A stretch of 64,000 nucleotides of DNA from Zymoseptoria tritici IPO323 (Eukaryota; Ascomycota; Dothideomycetes; Mycosphaerellales; Mycosphaerellaceae): NCBI RefSeq assembly GCF_000219625.1, contig NC_018207.1:1178001-1242000 (forward strand). Direction: 5' to 3'. Below, piece by piece: positions 30,995 through 44,620 of this stretch. The notes under the pieces were generated by a model that was not told the origin of the DNA, ran no database searches, and saw only the letters and a program-made list of their open reading frames with translations. The translations under genes were made by a program, and so were the position numbers. The stretch's first letter is position 1. Each line of letters begins with the position of its first letter.

Positions 30995-33634
30995 ATGGCG
31001 TACGACGCCGAAGAAGCTGCTCGGAGAGCAAGAGAGGCTGCAGATCGGGCTGAACAAGCTGCAATGCTGGCTGACCTGAGTGAAGAGCGCCGCGCACAAC
31101 TCGCCGTGCCCGACGCACCACCAGAACACATCCTCGCAGAAGACCCTCGCACACAAGCTCAAGCAAAGCTCATTGCTCGTGGCACAAAGATTCGCGGCGA
31201 GGCCGAGACCAGCAAGGATCCAAATGCCGTGAAGCGCGCTGGTTGGTATCCTGACGTTCCTGTTAACGAAGACGGCGACCGATTCTCTGGCCAAGGTCAC
31301 CGTGACAGGCAACTCGCCCAGCAGAGCGGTTCATTTGGACGTGCAGGAGCTCGACCTGCTCAGCAAGGACCTCAATCATCCCGCAGCAATCTTAGCGGCG
31401 GCGGCGGCGGTGGCCCACCCCAAACACGCGCAGCAGCACGTGGCACAATCCTGCCAGCCTCCAGTCGAGTGCAGCGGCCTCCTTCGCCACGCAAATTCGG
31501 TACTGTTCGCTTTCCACCTCCGTCCAGACCCATCCTCCCCGCAACAGGCGCCCAGCGCACGTCCAGCAACGCATCCACCGGTCCGCGTCAGTCCGCAGCT
31601 ATGATTGCGGCCCAAAAGATGGCGTTCGCGCTGGGTTCCAATGGCACTGATCGTCAAGCCAGCCCAGCTCAAGCTCCGCTGCCTGCTTTCCGCCAGCCAA
31701 CTGCCAGCAATGGTCCAGCCCCATCGACTATGCAGAACAATTCTCCTCACACATTCGCCCCACCCGCACCACCAGCCCCCAAAGCTTCAACCACCACTGC
31801 TCCTTCAACACAGGCTCCCGCAAACAAGGGCCCAGCCTCCACAACTTCATCTACAACTTCAGGCAATGGCATCGTCCGTGTCTCAGCAAACGCAATCGCT
31901 GCTCAGAACACTCTGAGACTTGCCGGCATTCCGTTCATCATCGAAGGTTCTGAAGACCAGGCTATGCCGGACCGCTCAAGCACTGAGTGGCCACGTCAGA
32001 CTCCTGCGGCACAGTCGATGCCATCGTTCTCTTCTCCCTCTCCGCAAGCAACACCCCGTCCAACTCCAGCACCCGCACGCGACTCATCGCCCACCCACTC
32101 TCAAGCTCCTGCGCCGCTCACTGGAGCCTCAGCCCTCATCAGTCACCTCAATCCGACCGGCGCTGCAGCAAAGATGCTGAACAGCATGGGCATCATTTCA
32201 ACGGAGCCGCGCGTGCTTCCACCGAAGCTCACTCCGCCCTCTTTCCCAACTGGAGGCCGCACGTATCCAGCTTCACCTCAACAGAGTGTGTTCTCATACT
32301 CACGTGCAACGTCTCCCGCGCCACAATCATCATCGGCACGTCCCGCAACAATGCAGCCAGCAGCGCAGGCAAATACATCCGCCACGGGTCTAGGAGCATC
32401 GCGCTATACCAATGGTGACGTTCCTGCTCTTTCATCCTCTTCCGCCGTCAACGGACACGCTGCACCACCATCAGCTGCCACTACCGTTCCACCTCATATG
32501 GCTGCCCAGCCCGAAAACTCTTCGTCCTCAACCGCACCTACTCGCCGTACTCGTACTGCAGTTCCGAGAGGCGTTGCTCTGGCTCCCGCGTCGACCGCTA
32601 CTCAGCTTCCTGCGGAGGACGTGGTCATGGGCGGCACCACGGCGGCACCCTCGACTCTTGCGCCAACCGGTTCCGACTTCACCTTCATTGCGAATGCACC
32701 ATCAACCCAGCAGCCGCCAGCGTCATCGACGACTGCTGCGCCAACGTCGACCACTTTCATCACCCCAGCTCTTCCCGTCACTCGCAGCGGGGTTGATGCA
32801 AGCATTCCCATTCATCGACTGCAGGCTCAAATGTATGCCGGTGGCCTGACGCCAGAAGAGAATGCCCAGCGTGTGCAGTACTATGAGCGGTTCCCCGAGC
32901 GCCTTCACTTCCTGGAGGAGGCTTGTGACCAGCTCATCCTCGAGGGTCGTCCGACGTACCTGGATGTTATGGACACCGAGCCAAGCAAGCCTGTCGAGAA
33001 GAAAGAGACCGAGTCGAACAAGAAGCCGGATACCAAGCCTGTGAAGCAGGAGAACGAGCAGGTCGCGACTCCAGTGGCTCGCTCCAACACCTCCAGGTCC
33101 AGTCTTGCTCCTCATCTCCGCAACGGTACGGCTTCACCTGCTCCTCATCTCCGCCGCGCTGCCGCCGTGGCTGCTCCAGCTTCTCCACGTGCTGAAGCGC
33201 CCACCGCCAGCAACACTCGTCAGCAGGCTATCAAGACCGAGACTGAGGATTCTCCCAATGCCTCCCGCCCTCGCTCGGAAGCTCCATTCAGCATCACTGC
33301 CGTCGCCCCTTCCGGCCCCAGCCCAGCCGCTCAAGCTCACAACACCCGTGCCGCCGCCGCAATCGCCACCGCCAACGGCGCCAACATCGCCCAAGGCATG
33401 CTCAGCGTCATCTTCCAAGATGCCAACGGCAACTTCCTCGGCAACCGCTCGATTCCCGTCGATGCTCCCGTTCAAGCGAACCTCAACATCACCTCTCGCC
33501 ACATCGAGTTCAACCCCATGGACTTGGCCAACGAGATGGCTGCTCTCGCGGCTGCTATGCGTCTGCACATCGATGGTGTGAAGCTCAAGCGCGGTGATGG
33601 TCGGTTGTGGGAGGAGGACAAGAAGAAGGAGTAG
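30995..33634 (+). CDS. 879-aa disordered Ala/Pro/Ser-rich protein
   Basis: A single 2.6-kb exon. The first 110 residues are ordered-looking: an Ala/Arg/Glu helix (EEAARRAREAADRAEQAAML), then a segment ending VKRAGWYPDVPVNEDGDRF. Residues 110-610 are low-complexity Ala/Pro/Ser/Thr with a Gly run. A second conserved-looking block near residues 611-665 (RLQAQMYAGGLTPEENAQR, YYERFPERLHFLEEACDQL, EGRPTYLDVMD) is followed by more disorder, and a final block near 790-870 (MLSVIFQDANGNFLGNRSI) ends in a Lys/Glu tail. No signal peptide, membrane segment or known domain. Such architecture suits a scaffold or transcriptional co-factor, but this is inference. The context ATCATGGCG supports the start. Confidence 0.8.
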   Translation: MAYDAEEAARRAREAADRAEQAAMLADLSEERRAQLAVPDAPPEHILAEDPRTQAQAKLIARGTKIRGEAETSKDPNAVKRAGWYPDVPVNEDGDRFSGQGHRDRQLAQQSGSFGRAGARPAQQGPQSSRSNLSGGGGGGPPQTRAAARGTILPASSRVQRPPSPRKFGTVRFPPPSRPILPATGAQRTSSNASTGPRQSAAMIAAQKMAFALGSNGTDRQASPAQAPLPAFRQPTASNGPAPSTMQNNSPHTFAPPAPPAPKASTTTAPSTQAPANKGPASTTSSTTSGNGIVRVSANAIAAQNTLRLAGIPFIIEGSEDQAMPDRSSTEWPRQTPAAQSMPSFSSPSPQATPRPTPAPARDSSPTHSQAPAPLTGASALISHLNPTGAAAKMLNSMGIISTEPRVLPPKLTPPSFPTGGRTYPASPQQSVFSYSRATSPAPQSSSARPATMQPAAQANTSATGLGASRYTNGDVPALSSSSAVNGHAAPPSAATTVPPHMAAQPENSSSSTAPTRRTRTAVPRGVALAPASTATQLPAEDVVMGGTTAAPSTLAPTGSDFTFIANAPSTQQPPASSTTAAPTSTTFITPALPVTRSGVDASIPIHRLQAQMYAGGLTPEENAQRVQYYERFPERLHFLEEACDQLILEGRPTYLDVMDTEPSKPVEKKETESNKKPDTKPVKQENEQVATPVARSNTSRSSLAPHLRNGTASPAPHLRRAAAVAAPASPRAEAPTASNTRQQAIKTETEDSPNASRPRSEAPFSITAVAPSGPSPAAQAHNTRAAAAIATANGANIAQGMLSVIFQDANGNFLGNRSIPVDAPVQANLNITSRHIEFNPMDLANEMAALAAAMRLHIDGVKLKRGDGRLWEEDKKKE

Positions 33635-34027
33635 ATTGCTGATCGCTTTTGTGTTCGGCGATTGGGACTTCATGATACCCGGCTCGATGAGGTTGGTGTC
33701 TTCAGGCACTGACCTCGTTTTGCCTTCACGACAAATTTGCGATGGCGGTCTCATCCTCTTGAGATTGTTGTTGCATCACACCAGGATATGAAAATGCAAT
33801 GGCGATGGAACGAATGCTATACTTTAGACTCTTTAGCACTCAAAAATCCGACGCTCTTGCAAAACCTTTCCTTCCTCGCTTTTTGACTGACACTTACATT
33901 GCAACACCAATTGCTCGCTTTTGAATCATCGCTTGAACCACTCACACATCGCCACAACGCTGGTACGACCCAGCTGACCCAAAATCGCCAACAAAGAACC
34001 TCAACAGTCAATACTCCACCACAACCC
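33635..34027. other. Convergent intergenic spacer
   Basis: 393 bases between the stops of the 879-residue gene and the leucine-rich-repeat gene. Probably 3' untranslated regions only. Confidence 0.5.
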
Positions 34028-35795
34028 TCAATCCTCACCTCCCACCTCACCCTCAGCCACCCTTCTGTCACCTCCCTCCGGAACACCCTCCCCCTCATCC
34101 CACTTCTTCTTCAGCACCATCAACCCCCGTCTCGCCAACCCGGCATCTCGATTCCGATACACGCTATCGATAAACCGCACATCCTCCGGAGAGAGCAGAA
34201 AGCGTTTCCATTTGGTTTCAAACTCCGCGAGATTGCGCGCTACATCGCTTTTCTTGCAATATCTGGCGTATTGGTCGATGATGTTGGTTTCGAGGGTGGT
34301 GGTTAGGAGGGGGCGGAGGCGGGCGGAGAGTTGGCCTGTGGAGGAGGAGGAGGAGGTTAGTTGGGAGTTCAGGGGGAGAGAGAGAGGGGGGATGGAGAGG
34401 AAAGGATGGAGGGGATGGATATGGGGAGAGGTTGTACATACCGGCTTTCACTTCAGCATACGTCCTCTTGCCTTTGAGCAGAGGCTGTGCGTGAAACACA
34501 AGCAGAGTCTTGGACTCCTCGATAACGGCCGTCGTGAGCTCGTTGACCGCGGTCTGAGACATGGGCTGCAGTCCAATTTTGAAGTGCAGCAACCTCGCCC
34601 TCTTCACGAGATCGATCAGAGCTGGAGTTGACTCGTCCGTGAACCAGTTGTATCGTGCACCAAGATCTTCGGTTGCATAGCTCTGTCCGAAGTCGATGAC
34701 CATCAACTCTCGACGGGCGATAATGGCTGTAAGCAGAGGGGAGAGGGATGTGGATGTCAGACCGCAGGATTGCATGACGAGTCGGTAGAGGTCGCGTGTG
34801 CGCGCAAGGCCTGGAGCGAGGAGGGAGGCGGCGGAGCCGATCGGGTTGTTGGATAGGTACAGAGAATGCAAATGGCAATTGGCAGTGACAAGGTAGGTTG
34901 CGATTGCTGTGCAGGCGCGACGATGGATGCCGTTGGCGTTGAGGTAGATTTGGCGGAGAGCGATGGGTTGGTTGCGCGCAGTCAGACAGTTGAAGAGGGA
35001 CGCGACACCGGCGTCGGAGAGGTTTGTTTGGTCGAGGTCTAAGGTGCGGAGGTTTGGGGAGTGAATAATCAGACGGGCAATGTCGCGGGCGGCGGTGGAT
35101 GTGAGAGGGTTGCGCTTGAGCCAAACGTTGGTGATGATAGGGGAAGTGATCATGGCGTCGACGAGGAGGGAGAAGCTGGCTGCGTCGATGCAGTTGCCGG
35201 CGAGGTACCAGGTCTCGAAACGATTTGGGAAGTCGTGGATGAAGGTGGCGATCTCTTTTGCGCCGGTTGGGCCGATGATGTTGTTTCCTAGGAGGAAATG
35301 TTTGGCGAACTCGTTAGTCCTGAGAGACGACATCAAGGAGCCGATATGAGCCGGGCCCGTGACGTTCTTGCACAAATCGATGCGGCCGTCCGCGTAGATG
35401 ACGCCTTTCTCAAACTCCAGCAGTTCGGTGTCGTGATGAGGTTCCACGTCCACGACTGCATTGTCGACTGCTTGATGTGTTCCATTATTGCGGAGATGGG
35501 AGAAGAAGTCCCCCAATGATTCAGCATCCGATACCTCAACTGGCATGGGCAGAGCTGGTGGGCCGCTGAGATTGGGCGGATCGATGCTTTCGTCCCATGG
35601 ACCTTGCTTTGAGATGCGGTCGACCCATTTGAGGTGCTTGGTCGCATTGTCGTCCTGCGCTGGCGGCGCGGGATGCTCCAGTAGAATCGCGGAGGGGTCC
35701 ATCTTGCTTTCGTCGATCGAAGTGATGGTCCCGGCGCCGGCGAAGAGTGTGCCATACAGTTCAGAGTCGAAGTGAAGGACAGCTTTGTTCGCCAT
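34028..35795 (-). CDS. Leucine-rich-repeat (RNI-like) protein
   Basis: Two exons are clear (35795-34442 and 34335-34028; 106-nt intron GTATGT to CACAG), giving 553 residues from the first in-frame Met. Residues 140-380 carry at least six repeats of the ribonuclease-inhibitor type, for example HFLLGNNIIGPTGAKEIATF, WYLAGNCIDAASFSLLVDAM, LDLDQTNLSDAGVASLF, IYLNANGIHRRACTAIATYL and LYLSNNPIGSAASLLAPGL. The C-terminus is charged and helical. RNI-like repeats bind proteins, often GTPases; no partner can be named. The frame upstream of the chosen Met stays open to about 35935 and looks coding (HWYEESFLHVSYERV), so a 5' exon is probably missing from this model; I found no satisfactory upstream exon with an ATG. 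Confidence 0.82.
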
Positions 35796-36242
35796 GACGA
35801 GCTGCTGAACGCTCGCCGGCACTTGCACTGTCGTGTAGAATGCATATAGCGTGACTCGTTCGTATGACACGTGGAGGAAGCTCTCTTCGTACCAGTGGTC
35901 GCATCTCTCTTCAGTGGTCGTGGTCCTGGAGAAGGCGCCTTACGAGACAATCTCTCACATCCCGCTCATGTTTGCAGAGAGTCATCTCCGAGTCGGACTT
36001 GGACGGACACACAGATCGTGTAATGCCCATTTGCCGGTCTTGACAAGATAGATTGATGAGAAGGAGAGAAAGAGGTGATGTCGAGGATGAGGAAGACAAG
36101 ACGAACACCCCCCAAGGCAAGTCCAGCCGAAATAAGCTTCCCACTGACCGAGGGCTGACCGAGCTACCAAGAGCAAGAGCTCGCATCACGATTCCTTACT
36201 CATACCACGACATCCTACTCACAACACCACCCACAGCCCACC
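35796..36242. promoter_or_regulatory. Divergent promoter, LRR and MCT1 genes
   Basis: About 450 bases between two divergent genes, part of which (to about 35935) is probably coding for the LRR protein. The remaining 300 bases must serve both directions. The right part (36190-36242) is CA-rich leader. Confidence 0.5.
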
Positions 36243-37478
36243 ATGGCGCACCTCATGGCCACTCCAACGAAAGCCTCCACCACCGCCCACCGCACCCTCC
36301 TCTCCCTCCCCGCCTCTCTCCGCCCCACCATCCTCGTATCCGCCCAAGCACGACACCAATCCACCATCCAACCCAAAAAGCACCCCAAAACCGCCATCTT
36401 CTTCCCCGGCCAAGGCGTCCAACGCGTAGGCATGACCACCGACTGGCTCGAAGCCTTCCCGCGAACCGTCAAACCCATCCTCGACCAAGTCGACGAAACC
36501 CTCGGCGTCTCCCTCTCCAAAATCATCGCCGAAGGACCCAATGCGAACCTCATGGCGACGGAAAACGCCCAACCGGCGATCATGGCGACAAGCATAATCA
36601 TCCTCCGCGTGTTGGAACAGGAGTTTGGCTTCAACCTGGCGGATCGCATCGATGTCACACTGGGACACAGTCTAGGAGAATTCGCAGCATTGGTAGCAGG
36701 AGGCTACCTCCGCGAAGCAGACGCCCTCAAACTCGTCCGCCGCCGAGCAGAAGTCATGGCGAAATGTTCGAAAGACACCGGCGAAGAAGTCGGCATGGTA
36801 GCCCTCGTCTGCGAATCCGACCACCTCACACCCATGGTGGAAGCAATCCACTCCTTCCTAGGCCACCACTCCGAAGGCTCCAAGTCCGACTCCCACTCCG
36901 ACAGCGACCTCCCCGCCGTGCAGCAAGTCCTCATCGCCAACGTCAACTCGAAAAACCAAATCGTGCTCTCGGGAAGCATCAAACGCATCAACGAACTCCT
37001 CACCCACCTTCGACAATTCGGCGGGCACGATCCCCGCGCTGTGCGACTCAAGTCCGACTCACCCTTCCACTCCCCGTTGATGAAACCCGCGACGGAAATG
37101 CTCAAGAAAATGCTCGATCAACCCTCCCCCACGGTTCCAGGATCCGACATCATCATGTGGCCCGGGGTGGTACCTTGTATAAGTAATGTCTCCGCCCGGC
37201 CGTTTGAGTCGAAACAAAACCTCAAAGACTTGCTGGCGAGGCAGTGCGTGGAGACGGTGCTGTGGCATGATAGTATTGTGTATTTGCATCAGGATGTGGG
37301 CGTGAAGAGGTGGGTGGGGATTGGACCGGGGAAGGTGGGGAGGAATTTGGTGGGGAAGGAGGTGGGGATGAAGGGGATTGGGAAGGGAGGTGGGGTTTGG
37401 GGGATTGGTGGGCCGAGAGAGGTGGAGGGGATTTTGAGGGATTTGGACGCTACGGAACATTTGGAGGAGGAGGGGTGA
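36243..37478 (+). CDS. mct1: Mitochondrial malonyl-CoA:ACP transacylase
   Basis: One exon, 411 residues. The N-terminal 48 residues are rich in Ser, Thr, Ala and Arg with no acids, a mitochondrial presequence. The FabD core begins at AIFFPGQGVQ (GQGVQ, residues 56-60). The nucleophile is Ser143 in GHSLGE; His276 lies in SPFHSPLM; the substrate-binding Arg is in LVRRRAEVM (about 167-169). The enzyme moves malonyl groups from CoA to acyl carrier protein in type II mitochondrial fatty-acid synthesis, which supplies lipoate and supports respiratory complex assembly. A Ser/Asp/His-rich insertion (about residues 207-223) enlarges a surface loop. The last 60 residues are Gly-rich and biased. A second ATG at residue 5 is possible. 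Confidence 0.95.
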   Translation: MAHLMATPTKASTTAHRTLLSLPASLRPTILVSAQARHQSTIQPKKHPKTAIFFPGQGVQRVGMTTDWLEAFPRTVKPILDQVDETLGVSLSKIIAEGPNANLMATENAQPAIMATSIIILRVLEQEFGFNLADRIDVTLGHSLGEFAALVAGGYLREADALKLVRRRAEVMAKCSKDTGEEVGMVALVCESDHLTPMVEAIHSFLGHHSEGSKSDSHSDSDLPAVQQVLIANVNSKNQIVLSGSIKRINELLTHLRQFGGHDPRAVRLKSDSPFHSPLMKPATEMLKKMLDQPSPTVPGSDIIMWPGVVPCISNVSARPFESKQNLKDLLARQCVETVLWHDSIVYLHQDVGVKRWVGIGPGKVGRNLVGKEVGMKGIGKGGGVWGIGGPREVEGILRDLDATEHLEEEG

Positions 37479-40802
<3,324 letters not shown>

Positions 40803-42465
40803 GATGGGGGGTTGGGATTGAGGGGAGGGGGCAAGACTGACAGTATACTTACGGTATACCCTAGAAACGCATGAACGAATTGAGACGACGATCGATTTCT
40901 TGCTTGCCAACCGGCCCAATCGAACGCTGACATGGCCAGCCAGCAGTGACGGAAGGGTACGACTTGTAGTTGTTCATCCTGAGAAAGTCCTCACATGTCC
41001 GTTCCCCCCGTCGCACATCCCGCTTAATGGCGGTCGGTGCCTGTGGCCTCCTCCGCCCCCGACCCGACCCGCCGAGAGTTAGGAAAGAAACGGTTCATGA
41101 TGGAACTTTTGTCGAGATGGAAGATGTCGTGACGTGGGCTTTTCAATCGCGCGGTGGTGGGATCCTCCACGCTCCGTTCGGTAAGCTGGAGGGGAAAGGG
41201 GAGGTTGTCTGTCTTGCCCCCCCTCGACGGATACGGTCAAGGATGCAGCAGAATGATGGGTGTAGGTAGGACCGAGAGTTGGAGCGATTGAGCGAGGAGG
41301 AGCGGAGAGATGAGCTACGGCAGGCTAAGCTGATCATGCTCGATGCCGTCTCGCTACTTTTGGAGATGGAGGACACTGAGGAGGAGGAGGGAGAAGCAGA
41401 ACGAGGAGGCTGCGTGCTTGTTGTTGTGGAAAGCTGCGGAAATTGGGGGGAAAAAAAAAGGTTTGTCGTGGGGAGGAGTTGTATTTTGCCGAGAAGGTGC
41501 GTGCGCGGGGGTGAGGGGTGTATTCTTTCCCTTCTGCATTTTGACGAACGATTGATGGGGGAATATGAGGGATGAGGGCTTTTGTTTTTTCCAGCTTGAG
41601 CGTATTGGTTGGGGTGCTTGAGGAGTGGTTGCGGTCGACGACGACGAAGGCCAAACGACTGTGATCGGAAGGGCGAAGGGGCAGGAAGCTGAGAGATCGA
41701 GGAAGACGAAGATGTTGCCTTGGAGTGGAACGTGCTACAATGGTCTAGAGGACGCTCTCCAGATCGACTGCCTGCTCGCTGGTCGCCTCGTACAATGAGC
41801 TTCGGTTCGTGGAGAGGGCTCGTTGTGCTCGGAGCGGGGAAGCATGGAAGGGTCTTTGCAAAGTGAATTGAAGATGGAGTGGTTTCTCTAGCCCAATCGG
41901 GAACGAACGCCTTGATTCAAAGAGGCCGGTTCTCTCGATGCTTGGAAGAGCGGAAATGAGGCTGCACCCTGGAGATGAATTCCGGTCGGAAGATTGGTTG
42001 ATGATGGTCGACGACGAAAGATCCAGTCTGGAATACGAAGCCTTGATATCGGGGAGAGAAGCTCGTTGCCAAATTCATCGATGAGCCAAGGACCTCTGCG
42101 GTAAGGGCTCTGACAGCTCGAGGTGCTGATAGAAGAAGTCTGGTAGGAGCAGGATTGCGAGCAGAGTGTCGCAGGGTGTGGCGGGAAGAGGGTTCCAGTG
42201 TCAAGCGGAAGAGTGTACGAGATGCTTGTCCAAATCGATGCCTGGATCCCGGGTTGAGCGGAGCGGGGCGGAGTGGAGTGGAAGCTCCTCGTCGTTGAGG
42301 GAAGTCGATGAGAAGACTGAGAAAACTTGAGCTCCTCTGTTGACGAACTCCTCGGATAGCGAGAGCGATAAGGGACTGTGGACCGTGGAAACAAGACCGG
42401 GGAGATTATGCACTGGATTTTCGTCCTTCGTTGAAACTGGGAGAGGATGTGAAATCGCATATCAA

Positions 42466-43085
42466 CGAGTCAAAGGGCGTCGAAACGTTGCCCAAAGAGC
42501 TTGCGGACTTCCGCTGCCCCTTCTTGCTCTATGGCGATGTACAATGTGTATCGGACCAGTTCCGAGACTGTTCTTCTCTTTCGAATTGCGAACTGGCTTC
42601 GACGACGAGTCCCGCTTGCGAAGTCGACTAAAGGACAGGATGGTAGGGTCAATGGGACTTCCTGGATGTGGAGGAGAGCACAGAGGGCGGGTGGTTTCGG
42701 ACTCCCTCTCCGTGCGATCGATGCGGCACTGAACATCATCTGATGGAGAGTGCACCGAGGGCGTGAATAGAACGATGCAGACGAGGAGTTCGAGACCAAA
42801 ACTTCATGCGGATTTGAGTGCACACTGGACGACAGACCCAGGACCGGGGAAACGATGAATGGCTTCGCCGTCTTTCTTCCAGATCGAGGAGAAAAGTGTC
42901 TTTGTGTGCTCATCCAACCTGCGCGACGTCGAAACGGATCCACAAGAACTTGCAGACTTCTGCTGCTATCATCTCGCCGGATGAAGATGCGCAGTTGTGC
43001 GTTGGACGAATCGCGATACTGTTTTTCCTCTTTCGAGCTTTGGAACGACTTCTGCCACGACAGACTTTGCTCGTAACTTGAGCGA
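42466..43085. repeat. Diverged direct duplication
   Basis: A segment at about 42466-42640 recurs at about 42925-43085, roughly 455 bases away. The clearest match is GTCGAAACG, then CTTGC(G/A)GACTTC(C/T)GCTGC, then TCTTTCGA with a run of nearby matches. Read on the minus strand both give similar peptides (AAEVRKLFGQRFDA and AAEVCKFLWIRFDV), so the unit may once have been coding. Confidence 0.6.
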
Positions 43086-44428
43086 TGAGTTCTGGTGATC
43101 GGAGATCGTAGGATGATGTGGGATTCCGGGCGTGCGGGTGGTCTTGCAGTCCATTCTATGCGACGGAATCGGTGTTGGAAAGCTGCTGAGGAGGACGAGG
43201 GCAGAGAGGAGAAGAAAGAGAGAGGGCTCCGAGACGAGAGGCTCAAAACGGAGACTCTGTGTGACTTTTTGCGCCCTGCATGTCCGTGGATCTCCGACTG
43301 CGAATCTAAGATAATATCAGCTGTCTGATTGGCATACCCGGTGATTTGAAGCGGCGGAGCGAAGCAAGAACGACGAGCGGACAAACCTTTGTCAGTTTTG
43401 AACAGGACGGAGAGTCTTTGACCGGGCATAGCAAGGGCAAGGAGGTCGAGTGGAACATTCCAATGAGCACCTTGGAACGAACAGCAGCACCACAGAGTGC
43501 GGACACCACTTCTGCATCGTGAACACTCCTCTCCGAGCCTGAGTGTGGAAGCGATGGGTCTTCCTGGTAGAGGAGACCACATTGTTAGACTCTGAGGAAT
43601 GTATGTCCTGTGGTAAGAGACAAGCGGGCAAGGATTCGATTAAGTGCCGACTCTGACGCATCGATGCCATCTTGCCAGAGGCGGGCGAATGCCGATTGCT
43701 GTTGGTCGTTTGAGGCTGATGATCAAGGTCGAACTGGGCGGGGACCGTCAACATCCTCTTGCTCAATCCCAACGTACCTGTCAAAGGGTCGCCATCGACT
43801 GACTGTGTCTTTCGATAAGGAGGGAGCGACAGTACAGCACGCAACGCCCCAGATCACTGACAGTCCGATGGGAGGCGTCATCTGGACTTCGTTCTGTACT
43901 GCAGCTTTCCAAGCCAGGAAACCGTTCCCGAGATGTCCACGCAATGCTCCCAAGTTTCGATCTTGGTCAATCAGGCCAGACCCGTTACCAATTTCTCTTG
44001 GATTTCTGTCGAGCCTTGCCGCTTGCACCAACACCCTCCGGAGACAGCATACCGATGTAGCATTGACTGATGTGTCCGCGGAACACTTCCGGCCACGAGA
44101 GGGAAGTCCATGTTCAACCGCCGTGGATTGAAATCGGCACCGCCCGCGGATGTTGTTTTCCTTCCGCTGACGTGCATCGACTGTTGTCAACCCTGCTTAA
44201 CGATGGGTGGACACTGAGCCAATGACCAGGGACCTGATGACGGTTGAGCTTGATGAGAACAGGGCACAGAAGAGCGATGGAAGGAGTCTCGTGATTCATG
44301 GACAACTGTCCAACCTCGTCGACGCTCTTGCCGCCTCGGAGAGATCGCGGCATGTCACTCATGTGTAGCTGTGTGGCGCAGGGAGAAAGTGGCTGCGGCG
44401 CGGAATCCGCTGACATCGAGCAGCGAAG

Positions 44429-44620
44429 AATGAAGCCTGTCGACTCATGGACAGATGCCTTTGTCAACGCTCTTTCTCAATCGGGTGTGTCGGCTCTTGT
44501 CCAGCTCCTGCGATAGGGCCTTCGGCGATGCGGCACGAATTGGTCTCAGCGTGGGGGAGCGGAAAATGAAAGCATGTCGACTCATGGGCAGATGGCTTTG
44601 CAAACGCTTTTGCCAAATTG
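44429..44620. repeat. Direct repeat pair, 135-bp spacing
   Basis: 44429-44485 and 44564-44620 share TGTCGACTCATGG(A/G)CAGATG(C/G)CTTTG and then CAACGCT/AAACGCT with TTT-rich continuation. About 80 percent of the 57 positions match by eye. Confidence 0.7.

Noticed and set aside
36053..37186. 377-codon plus-strand frame overlapping the transacylase gene
   Set aside because: Pro/Arg/His-rich shadow in another frame of a well-supported enzyme gene.
41888..42460. 190-codon minus-strand frame
   Set aside because: Ser/Pro/Arg-rich and without motif; part of the gene desert.
42470..43582. 370-codon minus-strand frame
   Set aside because: Long but Ser/Arg-rich with no domain; it covers a diverged duplication rather than one coherent protein. 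Kept only as repeat evidence.
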